Numbered from the stretch's first letter, positions 1 to 5,510 are shown. The stretch: 7,408 nucleotides of DNA from Methanothrix sp. (GCA_028688535.1 JAQTXY010000090.1:1-7408), one strand, 5' to 3'. Numbers and translations are program-made. Notes: generated by a model from the sequence alone, not told the origin.

Positions 1-16
1 CTATCGTCACTTTTGA

Positions 17-298
17 CGCTCATTCACGGTAAGAAGCCCCATACCTGGTGAATCCCAGGTACTAATGCAGGCCCTAAAAATGCCTGGAAGCGTTGTACTT
101 CTTGATGATGCTCTGACACGTCGCGTAGCCATTGCAAAGGGAATAGCTATTAAGGGCACTCTCGGGTTACTTCTGGATGCAAAACGTGCAGGCTACTTAA
201 CGAGCGTGGGACCATCTCTCGACAAGCTCCAGGAGTTGGGCTTCCGCCTCGCCCGCCAGACGCAAGATGATGTATTGAAGCTGGCAGGCGAATTGTAG
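17..298 (+). pseudogene. DUF3368 PIN-like toxin, C-terminal remnant
   Basis: The reading frame after the in-frame stop at 14-16 gives about 93 residues that look like the C-terminal half of a DUF3368 protein, a PIN-like nuclease family usually found as the toxin of a toxin-antitoxin pair. Recognisable parts are a PGES segment (codons from 44; compare the family's GEAEA-type motif), VVLLDD followed by RRVA, a GTLGLLLDAK segment, a KLQELGFRL segment and the end DVLKLAGEL. Family similarity begins before the first ATG at 65, at about position 44, and no ATG, GTG or TTG lies between the stop and 65. The N-terminal half, with the first catalytic acidic residues, is therefore missing or in another frame to the left. 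I read this as a broken gene. If the ATG at 65 were used, it would make a 77-residue fragment without a complete active site. The usual antitoxin partner (often UPF0175) is not visible in the window. Confidence 0.6.
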
Positions 299-361
299 AC
301 TAATTCCATACAATTTGGTTGCAGGAAAAGAGTTTATTGCATAGAGCCAGAGCCATTAGCC

Positions 362-1546
362 ATGTACCTGTCCCGTGAGGAAGAAAGCATTTATCAGGGG
401 GAGCGAGGCGAGACCCTGCGCCGCATGATGGAGATTTTGGTGGCTCTGGGCGACATTTACGGCGCAGAGAAGCTCGTGCCGGTGAGATCCGTGCAGATCG
501 CTGGCGTCTCCTACAAGAACATCGGCGAAGCGGGCCTGGAGTGGATATCCGACCTGCAGGGCCAGGTAGTGGTGCCCAGCATCCTCAACCCGGCGGGCAT
601 GGACCTGTGCCGCTGGAAGGAGATGGGAGTCGAAGAAGAATTCGCCCTAAAGCAGCAGCAGACCATCGAAGCCTACCGCCGCCTGGGCGTGACCATCGAT
701 TGCACCTGCACTCCTTATCAGATCTACCAGGGCCCGACCAGCCTCGCTGGTCGAGGAGATCACCTGGCCTGGAGCGAGTCTTCCGCCGTTTCTTATGCCA
801 ACTCGGTCATTGGCGCCCGCACCAACCGCGAGGGCGGGCCATCGGCTCTGGCTGCAGCGCTTGTAGGAAAGACAGCTCTTTACGGCTACCATCTGGACGA
901 GAACCGACTGCCCTCTCATCTGGTGGAGGTCGAGGCGGACTTGCGAGGTTCGGACTACGGGGCTCTGGGATTTCTGGTGGGCAGATCCGTCAAGGACGGC
1001 GTGCCCTTTTTCCGGCTGAAGAATCAGCAGCCCTCTGGAGATGAGCTCAAGGCCTTGGGCGCAGCCATGGCTGCCAGCGGCTCAGTCGCCCTCTACTACG
1101 TTGAGAATGCAACCCCCGAGCCGCCCGCCGCCTGGCAGCCGAAGGAGACGATTCGTCTCGGCAGAAAGGAGATTGATGAGGTCTATGCAAAGTATCCAGT
1201 AGCCGGAGCTGATGCTGTGGCTTTGGGCTGCCCCCACTGCTCAGGCCAGGAGCTGGAGAAGATTGCCGGGCTGCTGCAGGGCAAAAAGGTGCAAAAAGAG
1301 CTGTGGATCTGCACTGCCCGCAAGATCGCAGAGGCGCACCCTCACCTGGTGGCAACCATCGAGGAGAGCGGGGCGCGCGTCTTTTGCGACACCTGCATGG
1401 TCGTCTCTCCCGCCACGGAACGCTTTTCCAGGATGATGACCAGTTCCGGCAAGGCGCTGGCTTACCTGCCCGGTTTGGCCGGCGTTCAAGCCGGTCTGGG
1501 AAGCCTGGAGGAGTGCATCGATGTAGCTTTAGGGAGGCGGCAGTGA
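362..1546 (+). CDS. Phosphomevalonate dehydratase large subunit (aconitase X catalytic subunit)
   Basis: This 394-residue cytosolic protein belongs to the aconitase-X large-subunit family (formerly DUF521). In archaea the two-subunit form dehydrates mevalonate 5-phosphate to trans-anhydromevalonate 5-phosphate. That is a step of the archaeal mevalonate route, which then continues by decarboxylation to isopentenyl phosphate for membrane lipids. The start MYLSREEE and the following GETLRRMMEILVALGDIYGA match the family N-terminus, so ATG 362 is well supported although no clear Shine-Dalgarno site precedes it. Family landmarks are VSYKNIGEAGLEW (about 49-61), CTCTPY (114-119), SVIGARTNREGGPSA (148-162), GCPHC (289-293) and FCDTC (341-345). 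The cysteines at 114/116, 290/293 and 342/345 are the candidate ligands of the iron-sulfur cluster expected in this enzyme; which ones bind iron cannot be told from sequence alone. The TGA overlaps the start codon of the small subunit (ATGA), so translation is probably coupled. An archaeal isoprenoid role is much more likely than the bacterial hydroxyproline-dehydratase role because the subunits are separate and the host appears to be a methanogen. Confidence 0.95.
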   Translation: MYLSREEESIYQGERGETLRRMMEILVALGDIYGAEKLVPVRSVQIAGVSYKNIGEAGLEWISDLQGQVVVPSILNPAGMDLCRWKEMGVEEEFALKQQQTIEAYRRLGVTIDCTCTPYQIYQGPTSLAGRGDHLAWSESSAVSYANSVIGARTNREGGPSALAAALVGKTALYGYHLDENRLPSHLVEVEADLRGSDYGALGFLVGRSVKDGVPFFRLKNQQPSGDELKALGAAMAASGSVALYYVENATPEPPAAWQPKETIRLGRKEIDEVYAKYPVAGADAVALGCPHCSGQELEKIAGLLQGKKVQKELWICTARKIAEAHPHLVATIEESGARVFCDTCMVVSPATERFSRMMTSSGKALAYLPGLAGVQAGLGSLEECIDVALGRRQ

Positions 1547-1953
1547 TGGAAATAAAATGCCACCGGATTGCCAGCGGCTCAGCTCGCGGCCAGTCTCTGG
1601 TGACTAGGGATGCCATCTCATTTTTGGGAAATGTCGATGCCAATACCGGTATGGTGGTCGATCCAGCTCACGAGCTTTTCGGCCAGTGCATAGCCGGAAA
1701 GGTGCTCATCTTTCCGGGAGGCAAGGGCTCAACGGTGGGTTCCTACGTCATCTATCAACTAAAAAAAAGAGGTCTTGCGCCCATAGCCATGATCAACATC
1801 CGCTCCGAGCCAATTGTGGCAGTGGGAGCCATCATCAGCGGCATTCCTCTGGTGGACAGAGTGGAAGAGGAGATTTTACAGGTGAAGAACGGCACTTTAG
1901 TAGAGGTCGACGCCGACTTGGGGCTGGTCAGGATATCCGAGTGGATTGATTAG
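1546..1953 (+). CDS. Phosphomevalonate dehydratase small subunit (aconitase X swivel-domain subunit)
   Basis: This 135-residue protein is the small, swivelling-domain subunit that pairs with the large subunit encoded immediately upstream. The start ATG 1546 shares its A with the TGA of the large-subunit gene. The reading frame stays open further upstream, but the family N-terminus (METKCHRI-like, here MEIKCHRI) fixes the start here. The landmarks are GSARGQSLVT (11-20), then ISFLGNVDANTG (24-35), then the loop FPGGKGSTVGSYV (56-68), whose GGKGST serine (Ser62) corresponds to the conserved, probably catalytic serine of the swivel domain. These are followed by GLAPIAMIN and EPIVAVGAIISGIPLVD (88-104). 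The length is normal for archaeal stand-alone small subunits; bacterial homologues are often fused to the large subunit. A T7 tract 25 bases after the stop probably ends the transcript. Confidence 0.95.
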   Translation: MEIKCHRIASGSARGQSLVTRDAISFLGNVDANTGMVVDPAHELFGQCIAGKVLIFPGGKGSTVGSYVIYQLKKRGLAPIAMINIRSEPIVAVGAIISGIPLVDRVEEEILQVKNGTLVEVDADLGLVRISEWID

Positions 1954-1974
1954 CGAGAGTATGATATCAATGCA

Positions 1975-2240
1975 TTCCTTTTTTTGTCTCCTGGCCAGAA
2001 TAAGTGCGAAAATATCCTTACGAGATGGTCGAGCATAACGCTCTGCCAGATCCCGCACCATGGGAACCTGCTGTCCGGATAGCTCCAAGACCCGCAGTCC
2101 AAGGTGCACGAGGTCTTTTCCATCAGGCATATGCAATTCTTCGATAACAACGTCCGACGCTATCAGCTCTAGTGGAAGCGAAGCGCCTTTTCCAAGAGGC
2201 TGCCTATGTAAAGATAGATCCAGATATTGTTGTCAGTCAC
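1975..2240 (-). pseudogene. PIN-domain toxin pseudogene (frameshifted, C-terminus lost)
   Basis: Reading the minus strand from a GTG at 2240, the first frame gives TDNNIWIYLYIGSLLEKALR and stops at 2171-2169 (TAG). Moving by one base at about 2179 (equivalent to a single-base deletion) lets the protein continue as LPLELIASDVVIEEL, then LGLRVLELSGQQV, then LAERYARPSRKDIFALILA, ending at about 1975. Joined, these give roughly 89 residues in the order of a PIN-domain nuclease: first acidic residue in TDNN (Asp3), then IEEL (Glu34/35), then RKD (Asp76). The final family block, normally LLTGD with the fourth acidic residue, is absent. Beyond 1975 the frame runs into the antisense of the acnX small-subunit gene as unrelated sequence. 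PIN proteins of this kind are RNases, usually toxins. No antitoxin gene is visible upstream on the minus strand. I infer a dead toxin gene. A sequencing error could explain the frameshift but not the missing C-terminus. Confidence 0.65.
1977..1985 (+). terminator. Poly-T terminator candidate after the aconitase-X operon
   Basis: A run of seven T (1979-1985), preceded by CC, begins 25 bases after the small-subunit stop codon. Archaeal RNA polymerase terminates at U-tracts without needing a hairpin, so this is a reasonable end for the acnX transcript. The same bases read on the other strand encode the lysines at the decayed end of the PIN pseudogene, so the tract may be a relic of that gene rather than a selected signal. 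Confidence 0.4.
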
Positions 2241-2321
2241 ACATCACAGCTAGAAGGCCCCCTGCTCCGATCCTTGCCCCATCCCTAAATCTTAAATAGC
2301 AAATTCACCTCTAGTGTCCCA

Positions 2322-2335
2322 TTCACAATCGTGAA
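2322..2335. repeat. Small inverted repeat TTCAC-N4-GTGAA
   Basis: A perfect 5-base inverted repeat with a 4-base spacer lies between the minus-strand PIN pseudogene (start at 2240, with a TATA-like TATTTAAGA read on the minus strand at about 2298-2290) and the plus-strand ubiquitin-like gene at 2508. Its position would suit an operator for either direction, perhaps for the lost antitoxin. An arm of this length can also occur by chance. The rest of 2241-2495 holds no gene or RNA that I recognise. Confidence 0.25.
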
Positions 2336-2495
2336 CTTTGTCGGCACCCTTTAGATACATGCATACAGAGGATTCGATCTCTCCAGCGGGCGCTCACCTA
2401 TGAGCATATCCGCGGGAGGGGGGCGCATGGGCTCACTCACCCGGCCCACCATAAGCATTTTGCACCAGAACCTCCCAGTAAGCCGCTGCAGGAAT

Positions 2496-2502
2496 AAAGG
2501 AG
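2496..2502 (+). promoter_or_regulatory. Ribosome binding site deciding the start of the ubiquitin-like gene
   Basis: AAAGGAG lies five bases upstream of ATG 2508. It selects this start over an in-frame ATG at 2400, which would add 36 residues unlike any MoaD/ThiS protein. Confidence 0.7.
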
Positions 2503-2507
2503 ACAAA

Positions 2508-2702
2508 ATGTTGATAGTCTTGCCGGATGGCAGCAGAAGTGAGATCGCTGGAAACGAAGAGAGCATCGAGAATATCCTCAAAAAGCTCGGCCTAAATCCC
2601 GAAGAGGTCATTGTTGCCAAGAACGGCAAGATAGTTCCGGAGGAGGAGACTGCTGGCGGCTCTGATGAGCTGAAGATTGTGCGCTTTGTGCATGGCGGCT
2701 AG
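2508..2702 (+). CDS. MoaD/ThiS-family ubiquitin-like protein (SAMP-type sulfur carrier)
   Basis: This 64-residue beta-grasp protein starts MLIVLPDGSR, has a single helix region (about 17-28, SIENILKKLGL), then EEVIVAKNGKIVPEEE, and ends KIVRFVHGG. The Gly-Gly C-terminus is the defining feature of this family. An E1-like enzyme adenylates the last glycine, which then carries sulfur as a thiocarboxylate or, in archaeal SAMPs, forms an isopeptide bond with target lysines. The short length and the NPEEVIVAKNGKIV segment are closer to ThiS/SAMP2-like proteins than to molybdopterin MoaD; a separate, more MoaD-like gene lies at 4416. The next gene on the same strand, 73 bases downstream, is a candidate E1. 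I infer that the two work as a pair. Whether the purpose is tRNA thiolation, another sulfur transfer, or protein tagging cannot be read from the sequence. Confidence 0.85.
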   Translation: MLIVLPDGSRSEIAGNEESIENILKKLGLNPEEVIVAKNGKIVPEEETAGGSDELKIVRFVHGG

Positions 2703-2775
2703 AAATGATGAAGCTGAAGCCCAAGATAAAATCCGAATCGATTATTACCACTATAAGAATTAGGAGAGGGAAGTC

Positions 2776-3507
2776 ATGCTAGGTGACGCGGAGAAGAAGA
2801 GATACTCCCGCCAGATCCGCCTCTTCGGAGAAGAGGACCAGGAGAGACTTAAGAGGGCCAGCGTCTTCATAGCTGGAGCGGGCGGTCTGGGCTCAGTCAT
2901 CTCCCTTTACATGGCGGCTGCTGGCTTTGGCAAAATTCGTATCTGTGACTGTGACTCTGTGGAGCTCTCCAACCTCAACCGGCAGATACTGCATGCCAAC
3001 GCCGATGTGGGCAGGGCCAAGGCAAAGTCGGCCTATGAGACCTTAACAGCCATCAATCCGGAGATCGAGGTAGAGGCACGCATAGAGATCATCACCCAAG
3101 AGAATATCGATCAGCTCCTGCAAGGATGCGACCTGATCATGGACGGCATGGACAACTTCCCGGTTCGATACCTCCTCAACCGGGCAGCTTTAGAGAGAAA
3201 GATTCCCCTCTTTCATGGGGCCATCAACGGCTACCAGGGACAGGCCACCACCATCATTCCTGGAAAAACGGCCTGCCTCGCATGCATATTCCCTCGCGCC
3301 CCGCCAGCATCTGTCTTTCCCGCCCTGGGCTCCACCTGCGGTGTGATCGGCTCCATTCAGGTAACAGAAGCAGTGAAGTATGTCACCGGCGCAGGCCAGC
3401 TTCTGGAAAACCGCCTCTTGCTCTGGGATGGGCTAAGCAGTTGCCTGGACGAGATGGCCTATGGACGCAATGTTGCCTGCCAGGAGTGCTCGAATAGTGG
3501 GCACTGA
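2776..3507 (+). CDS. E1-like adenylyltransferase, ThiF/MoeB/HesA family (UbaA-type)
   Basis: This 243-residue cytosolic enzyme is of the family that adenylates the C-terminal glycine of MoaD/ThiS/SAMP carriers. The N-terminus RYSRQIRLFGEEDQERLK (9-26) is typical. The Rossmann nucleotide-binding loop is GAGGLG (34-39), followed by ICDCDSVELSNLNRQILH (57-73) with the conserved NLNRQ, and DGMDNFPVRYLLN (123-135). Two CxxC pairs, CLAC (167-170) and CQEC (235-238), should bind the structural zinc. Cys188 in GSTCGVIGS sits where family members have the catalytic cysteine. There is no rhodanese domain, so the length fits the short bacterial and archaeal form. A strong GGAGAGGG Shine-Dalgarno (2763-2770) precedes ATG 2776. 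This is the only activating enzyme in the window and there are two candidate carriers (genes at 2508 and 4416), so it may serve both. Confidence 0.93.
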   Translation: MLGDAEKKRYSRQIRLFGEEDQERLKRASVFIAGAGGLGSVISLYMAAAGFGKIRICDCDSVELSNLNRQILHANADVGRAKAKSAYETLTAINPEIEVEARIEIITQENIDQLLQGCDLIMDGMDNFPVRYLLNRAALERKIPLFHGAINGYQGQATTIIPGKTACLACIFPRAPPASVFPALGSTCGVIGSIQVTEAVKYVTGAGQLLENRLLLWDGLSSCLDEMAYGRNVACQECSNSGH

Positions 3508-3526
3508 TTGCAGGATTGATAGTGAG

Positions 3527-3534
3527 TATTAATA
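3527..3534 (+). promoter_or_regulatory. TATA-like box upstream of DUF1890 unit
   Basis: TATTAATA lies about 45 bases upstream of the DUF1890 start, in the AT-rich gap after the E1 gene. Transcription starting about 25 bases further on would leave a short leader containing the GAGATGG site. The same octamer occurs in the proposed DUF1699 promoter (5498-5505). The evidence is a motif match only. Confidence 0.35.
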
Positions 3535-3576
3535 GGAATAATTGCATTAAATCATAATCTAGATCATATCCAAGAG

Positions 3577-4035
3577 ATGGAAAATATGAGTGAAGGCAAA
3601 AAGGCGCTGTTGGTGATGGGCTGTCCGGAAGTTCCGGTGCAGATGAGCATGGTGATTTATCTCACCCATAAACTGAAACGATCCGGTTGGGATGTAACCG
3701 TAGCCGGCACGAATGCTGCCGTCAAGCTGCTCAAGGTGGCAGACCCGGAGAGCTACTATGTGCAAAAGACGGTCGATCTGGACGAGCTTATCGGCGACAT
3801 CGTGGAAAAGAAGGTCGATTTTGATGTATGTTTCGCCTTCATGCACAGCGATGCGGGGATGACCTACGGGGCGACATTTTCTGCCATCTCCAAGGCCAGG
3901 CTTTTTGCAGTGGTATTCGGCAAGAATGCCGAAGCTCTGGGGGAGAGCATCGACTATCCTGCTGAGAAGATCGTGGCAAAGGCTACCCATAATCCCAATC
4001 CCCTTAAAAATAAGATCGATAAGGTGGCATTATGA
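3577..4035 (+). CDS. DUF1890 family protein (methanogen-associated, function unknown)
   Basis: This 152-residue protein is recognised as DUF1890 by its N-terminal ALLVMGCPEVPVQ (10-22), the TVAGTNAAVKLLKVADP stretch (41-57), and CFAFMHSDAGMTYGATF (85-101). It looks like a soluble alpha/beta protein: a hydrophobic first strand ends in a GCPEVP loop and a second strand leads into TVAGTNAA, which resembles a Rossmann-like or flavodoxin-like arrangement. The conserved Cys16, Cys85 and His90 are candidate functional residues. The family is known mainly from methanogens and has no assigned biochemical role that I know of. The start is either ATG 3577 or ATG 3586; the latter has GAGATGG just upstream and would drop three residues, and the core is unaffected. 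The stop overlaps the DUF1894 start (ATGA), so the two proteins are probably made together. Downstream moaD, moaE and cutA follow with almost no gaps. Confidence 0.88.
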   Translation: MENMSEGKKALLVMGCPEVPVQMSMVIYLTHKLKRSGWDVTVAGTNAAVKLLKVADPESYYVQKTVDLDELIGDIVEKKVDFDVCFAFMHSDAGMTYGATFSAISKARLFAVVFGKNAEALGESIDYPAEKIVAKATHNPNPLKNKIDKVAL

Positions 4036-4412
4036 GCTGTATCGAGCAGATGAAGTACAAGCTGTACCTGGAACGCACCACCTTCAAGGATGCCCGCGAG
4101 TATATCGAGAAGAACTCTGATGAGGTTTATTACGTCGATCCCGGCTACAAGATATTCAAGGATTACTACATCATCGGCATGCCGCCCGTGGCCATGGGCG
4201 TACGGGGAACGGAGATGCTCTTCACCTACGTTAAGCCCTGTCACGGCACATTCGTCATGGGAATCGATTCAGAGGAGGAGATTGCCCGTCTGCGGGAAAA
4301 CGAAAAAGAGAAGATCACGAAATCCATGAAGTCCGGCGGCCTGAAGGGCAAGGCCGATTCTGGGGCGGTTCCTGTTAGCTTTGCAGATATATATAAAAAT
4401 AAAAGTGGTTGA
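4032..4412 (+). CDS. DUF1894 family protein (methanogen-associated, function unknown)
   Basis: This 126-residue soluble protein is recognised as DUF1894 from KYKLYLERTTFKDAREYIEK (8-27), the aromatic-rich EVYYVDPGYKIFKDYYIIGMPP (31-52), MGVRGTEMLFTYVKPCHGTF (55-74) and a lysine-rich, probably flexible tail after residue 90. Cys70 and His71 in KPCHG are possible functional residues. DUF1894 and DUF1890 genes commonly occur together in methanogens, and here they overlap by four bases, which argues for a shared complex or pathway. The 3' end contains a striking TATATATAAA that may act as an internal promoter for moaD. The stop lies three bases before the moaD start codon. The role is unknown; a link to molybdenum or tungsten cofactor chemistry is inference from position only. 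Confidence 0.88.
   Translation: MSCIEQMKYKLYLERTTFKDAREYIEKNSDEVYYVDPGYKIFKDYYIIGMPPVAMGVRGTEMLFTYVKPCHGTFVMGIDSEEEIARLRENEKEKITKSMKSGGLKGKADSGAVPVSFADIYKNKSG
4388..4397 (+). promoter_or_regulatory. TATA box inside DUF1894, candidate leaderless moaD promoter
   Basis: TATATATAAA followed by more A/T is the best archaeal box-A match in the window. Its centre lies about 24 bases before the moaD ATG at 4416, so transcription would start at or next to the start codon and give a leaderless mRNA. That agrees with the lack of a good Shine-Dalgarno site in front of moaD. It overlaps codons DIYKNK of DUF1894, so amino-acid composition could also explain it. Confidence 0.4.
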
Positions 4413-4415
4413 AGC

Positions 4416-4694
4416 ATGCGAATTATGGTTCTGGCTTTTGCAAGCTTCCGGGAAATTCTCGGAAAAGAGCGGGAGATCTGCCTGGTAGAGGGTGCAACGG
4501 TAAGAGATCTGCTGGAAGAGCTCGCCGCTGCCAGGCCCGCCTTCAATGAGGCCGCCTTTGACGATACCGGCGCTCTTCGCGATTATGTTCTGCTTATGGT
4601 TAACCGAAAGAGGATCGATCCCATTCTCGATCTATCCAGACCGCTTCAAGATGGGGATGAGCTGGCCATCTTCCCACCTCTGGCCGGAGGCTAG
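4416..4694 (+). CDS. moaD: MoaD, molybdopterin synthase small subunit / sulfur carrier
   Basis: This 92-residue beta-grasp protein has the MoaD start (VLAFASFREILGKE, 5-18), an internal helix (VRDLLEELAAARP, 29-41), VLLMVNRKRI (58-67) and the C-terminus DGDELAIFPPLAGG. FPPLAGG is nearly identical to the FPPVAGG tail typical of MoaD. As a thiocarboxylate on the last glycine, MoaD supplies sulfur to MoaE, which turns precursor Z (cPMP) into molybdopterin. Methanogens need the tungsten or molybdenum pterin for formylmethanofuran dehydrogenase. The moaE gene follows after six bases, so the two subunits are made together. ATG 4416 fits the family start; ATG 4425 is possible but would remove part of the first strand. 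Activation probably comes from the E1 encoded at 2776. Confidence 0.92.
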   Translation: MRIMVLAFASFREILGKEREICLVEGATVRDLLEELAAARPAFNEAAFDDTGALRDYVLLMVNRKRIDPILDLSRPLQDGDELAIFPPLAGG

Positions 4695-4700
4695 AGCCCC

Positions 4701-5111
4701 ATGATTGAGATCACAGAAGAGGAGCTCTCTATGGAAGAATTGATCAAAAGGGCGAGGAGCAAGGATGCGGGAGCTATGGTTACATTCCTGGGCAGCGTCA
4801 GGGATGACGGTATAGAGAGGTTGGAGGTGGAGGCCTTCCGTGAGGCTGCACTTGCGGAGCTGGAATCAATCCAAAGGGAGGCTACGAGCCGTTTTGCTCT
4901 CAAGGCGGTAGAGATCGTGCACCGGACTGGGACGCTGGCGGTTGGGGAGAGCATAGTGGCCATCGTCTGCTCCGCTGGTCACAGGGAAGAGGCTTTTTCC
5001 GGTTGCAGATATATAATTGAAGAGCTGAAAAAGAGAGCCCCCCTCTGGAAGAAAGAGTTGGGAGAGAGGGGTGAACATTGGGTGGGACAGGATGAGCCAG
5101 CCGGAAAATGA
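4701..5111 (+). CDS. moaE: MoaE, molybdopterin synthase catalytic subunit
   Basis: This 136-residue protein has the order of MoaE motifs: GAMVTFLGSVRDD (24-36) with the conserved Arg34, LEVEAFREAALAEL (41-54), VEIVHRTGTLAVGESIVAIV (70-89), SAGHREEAF (91-99), and RYIIEELKKRAPLWKKE (103-119). Lys110 and Lys117 have the seven-residue spacing of the two active-site lysines of the E. coli enzyme (Lys119 and Lys126). MoaE forms a heterotetramer with MoaD and inserts two sulfurs into cPMP to form the dithiolene of molybdopterin. One small departure is LEVEAF where many relatives have LEYEAY/H; all key residues remain. Its 3' end overlaps the cutA start, so cutA is probably co-translated. Confidence 0.94.
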   Translation: MIEITEEELSMEELIKRARSKDAGAMVTFLGSVRDDGIERLEVEAFREAALAELESIQREATSRFALKAVEIVHRTGTLAVGESIVAIVCSAGHREEAFSGCRYIIEELKKRAPLWKKELGERGEHWVGQDEPAGK

Positions 5112-5412
5112 TTTTGTGGTGGTCTTTTGCACCGCGCCTCCAGGTGAAGCGCAGGCCCTGGCAAAAACACTGGTGGAAGAGCAGCTGGCAGCCTGCGTGA
5201 ATATATCGCCGGTTCGGTCCTGCTACATCTGGGAAGGCAAGCTCAACCTGGATGAAGAAGCACTCTTGATCATCAAAACAAAGAAAAGCCGGTTCGAGTC
5301 GCTCAAAAAAAGGATCCTTATGCTGCACAGCTACGCGATTCCCGAGATCATTGCCTTGCCGATCGTCGCGGGTCATCAGCCTTACCTGGACTGGATGTCT
5401 CTATCTGATTAA
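5092..5412 (+). CDS. cutA: CutA1 family protein (divalent-cation tolerance)
   Basis: This protein of about 106 residues is typical of CutA1, a small, very stable trimeric alpha/beta protein of PII-like fold. Motifs, numbered from ATG 5092, are FVVVFCTAPPGEAQALAKTL (8-27), EEQLAACVNISPVRSCYIWEGKL split over 29-51, EALLIIKTKK (56-65), LHSYAIPEIIALPI (78-91) and YLDW near the end. The family is linked to copper or divalent-cation tolerance in E. coli, but its biochemical role is unsettled. The ATG chosen overlaps moaE by 20 bases. A GTG at 5071 with a GGGAGAGAGGG stretch directly before it is an alternative that adds seven residues (MNIGWDR) not typical of the family. HSYAIPE replaces the more usual HPYEVPE. 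Co-location with moaDE hints at metal handling in the same pathway, which is inference only. Confidence 0.92.
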   Translation: MSQPENDFVVVFCTAPPGEAQALAKTLVEEQLAACVNISPVRSCYIWEGKLNLDEEALLIIKTKKSRFESLKKRILMLHSYAIPEIIALPIVAGHQPYLDWMSLSD

Positions 5413-5434
5413 TGCGTGTTCGTTATTCTTTCCG

Positions 5435-5443
5435 GATTTTTTT
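5435..5443 (+). terminator. Poly-T terminator candidate after cutA
   Basis: Seven T in a row (5437-5443) begin 24 bases after the cutA stop, about the same distance as the T7 tract after the acnX operon. It precedes the proposed DUF1699 promoter, so it separates two transcription units well. Confidence 0.45.
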
Positions 5444-5496
5444 CGATGATCGGCTCTGTTTCAATCGTTTTAGTTTCATGTGTGCAGCGAAAGTGT

Positions 5497-5510
5497 CTAT
5501 TAATATTAGG
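5497..5510 (+). promoter_or_regulatory. TATA-like box upstream of DUF1699 gene
   Basis: CTATTAATATTAGG contains an A/T core about 37 bases before ATG 5539. A transcript starting about 25 bases downstream would begin near the GGAG at 5528-5531, giving a very short leader. The position after the T7 tract supports an independent DUF1699 transcript. Confidence 0.4.

Noticed and set aside
1047..1643. Minus-strand open frame of 198 codons
   Set aside because: It is a shadow of the acnX genes, with arginine/proline/serine-rich composition typical of antisense frames in GC-rich DNA.
2366..2385. AGAG-GATTCGAT-CTCT resembling a tRNA T-arm
   Set aside because: The loop is eight bases, the stem only four, and no acceptor, D or anticodon arm can be fitted on either strand.
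2400..2507. In-frame upstream extension of the ubiquitin-like gene to ATG 2400
   Set aside because: The added 36 residues do not resemble the family, and AAAGGAG sits correctly in front of ATG 2508.
2351..2629. Minus-strand open frame of 92 codons
   Set aside because: It is antisense to the ubiquitin-like gene, which explains the open frame, and its own sequence matches nothing I recognise.
2705..2782. 25-codon open frame (MMKLKPKIK...) between the ubiquitin-like gene and the E1 gene
   Set aside because: It lacks a ribosome binding site of its own, has no recognisable sequence and overlaps the E1 start. It is more likely spacer.
3559..3990. Minus-strand open frame of 143 codons
   Set aside because: It is antisense to DUF1890, whose family identity on the plus strand is clear.
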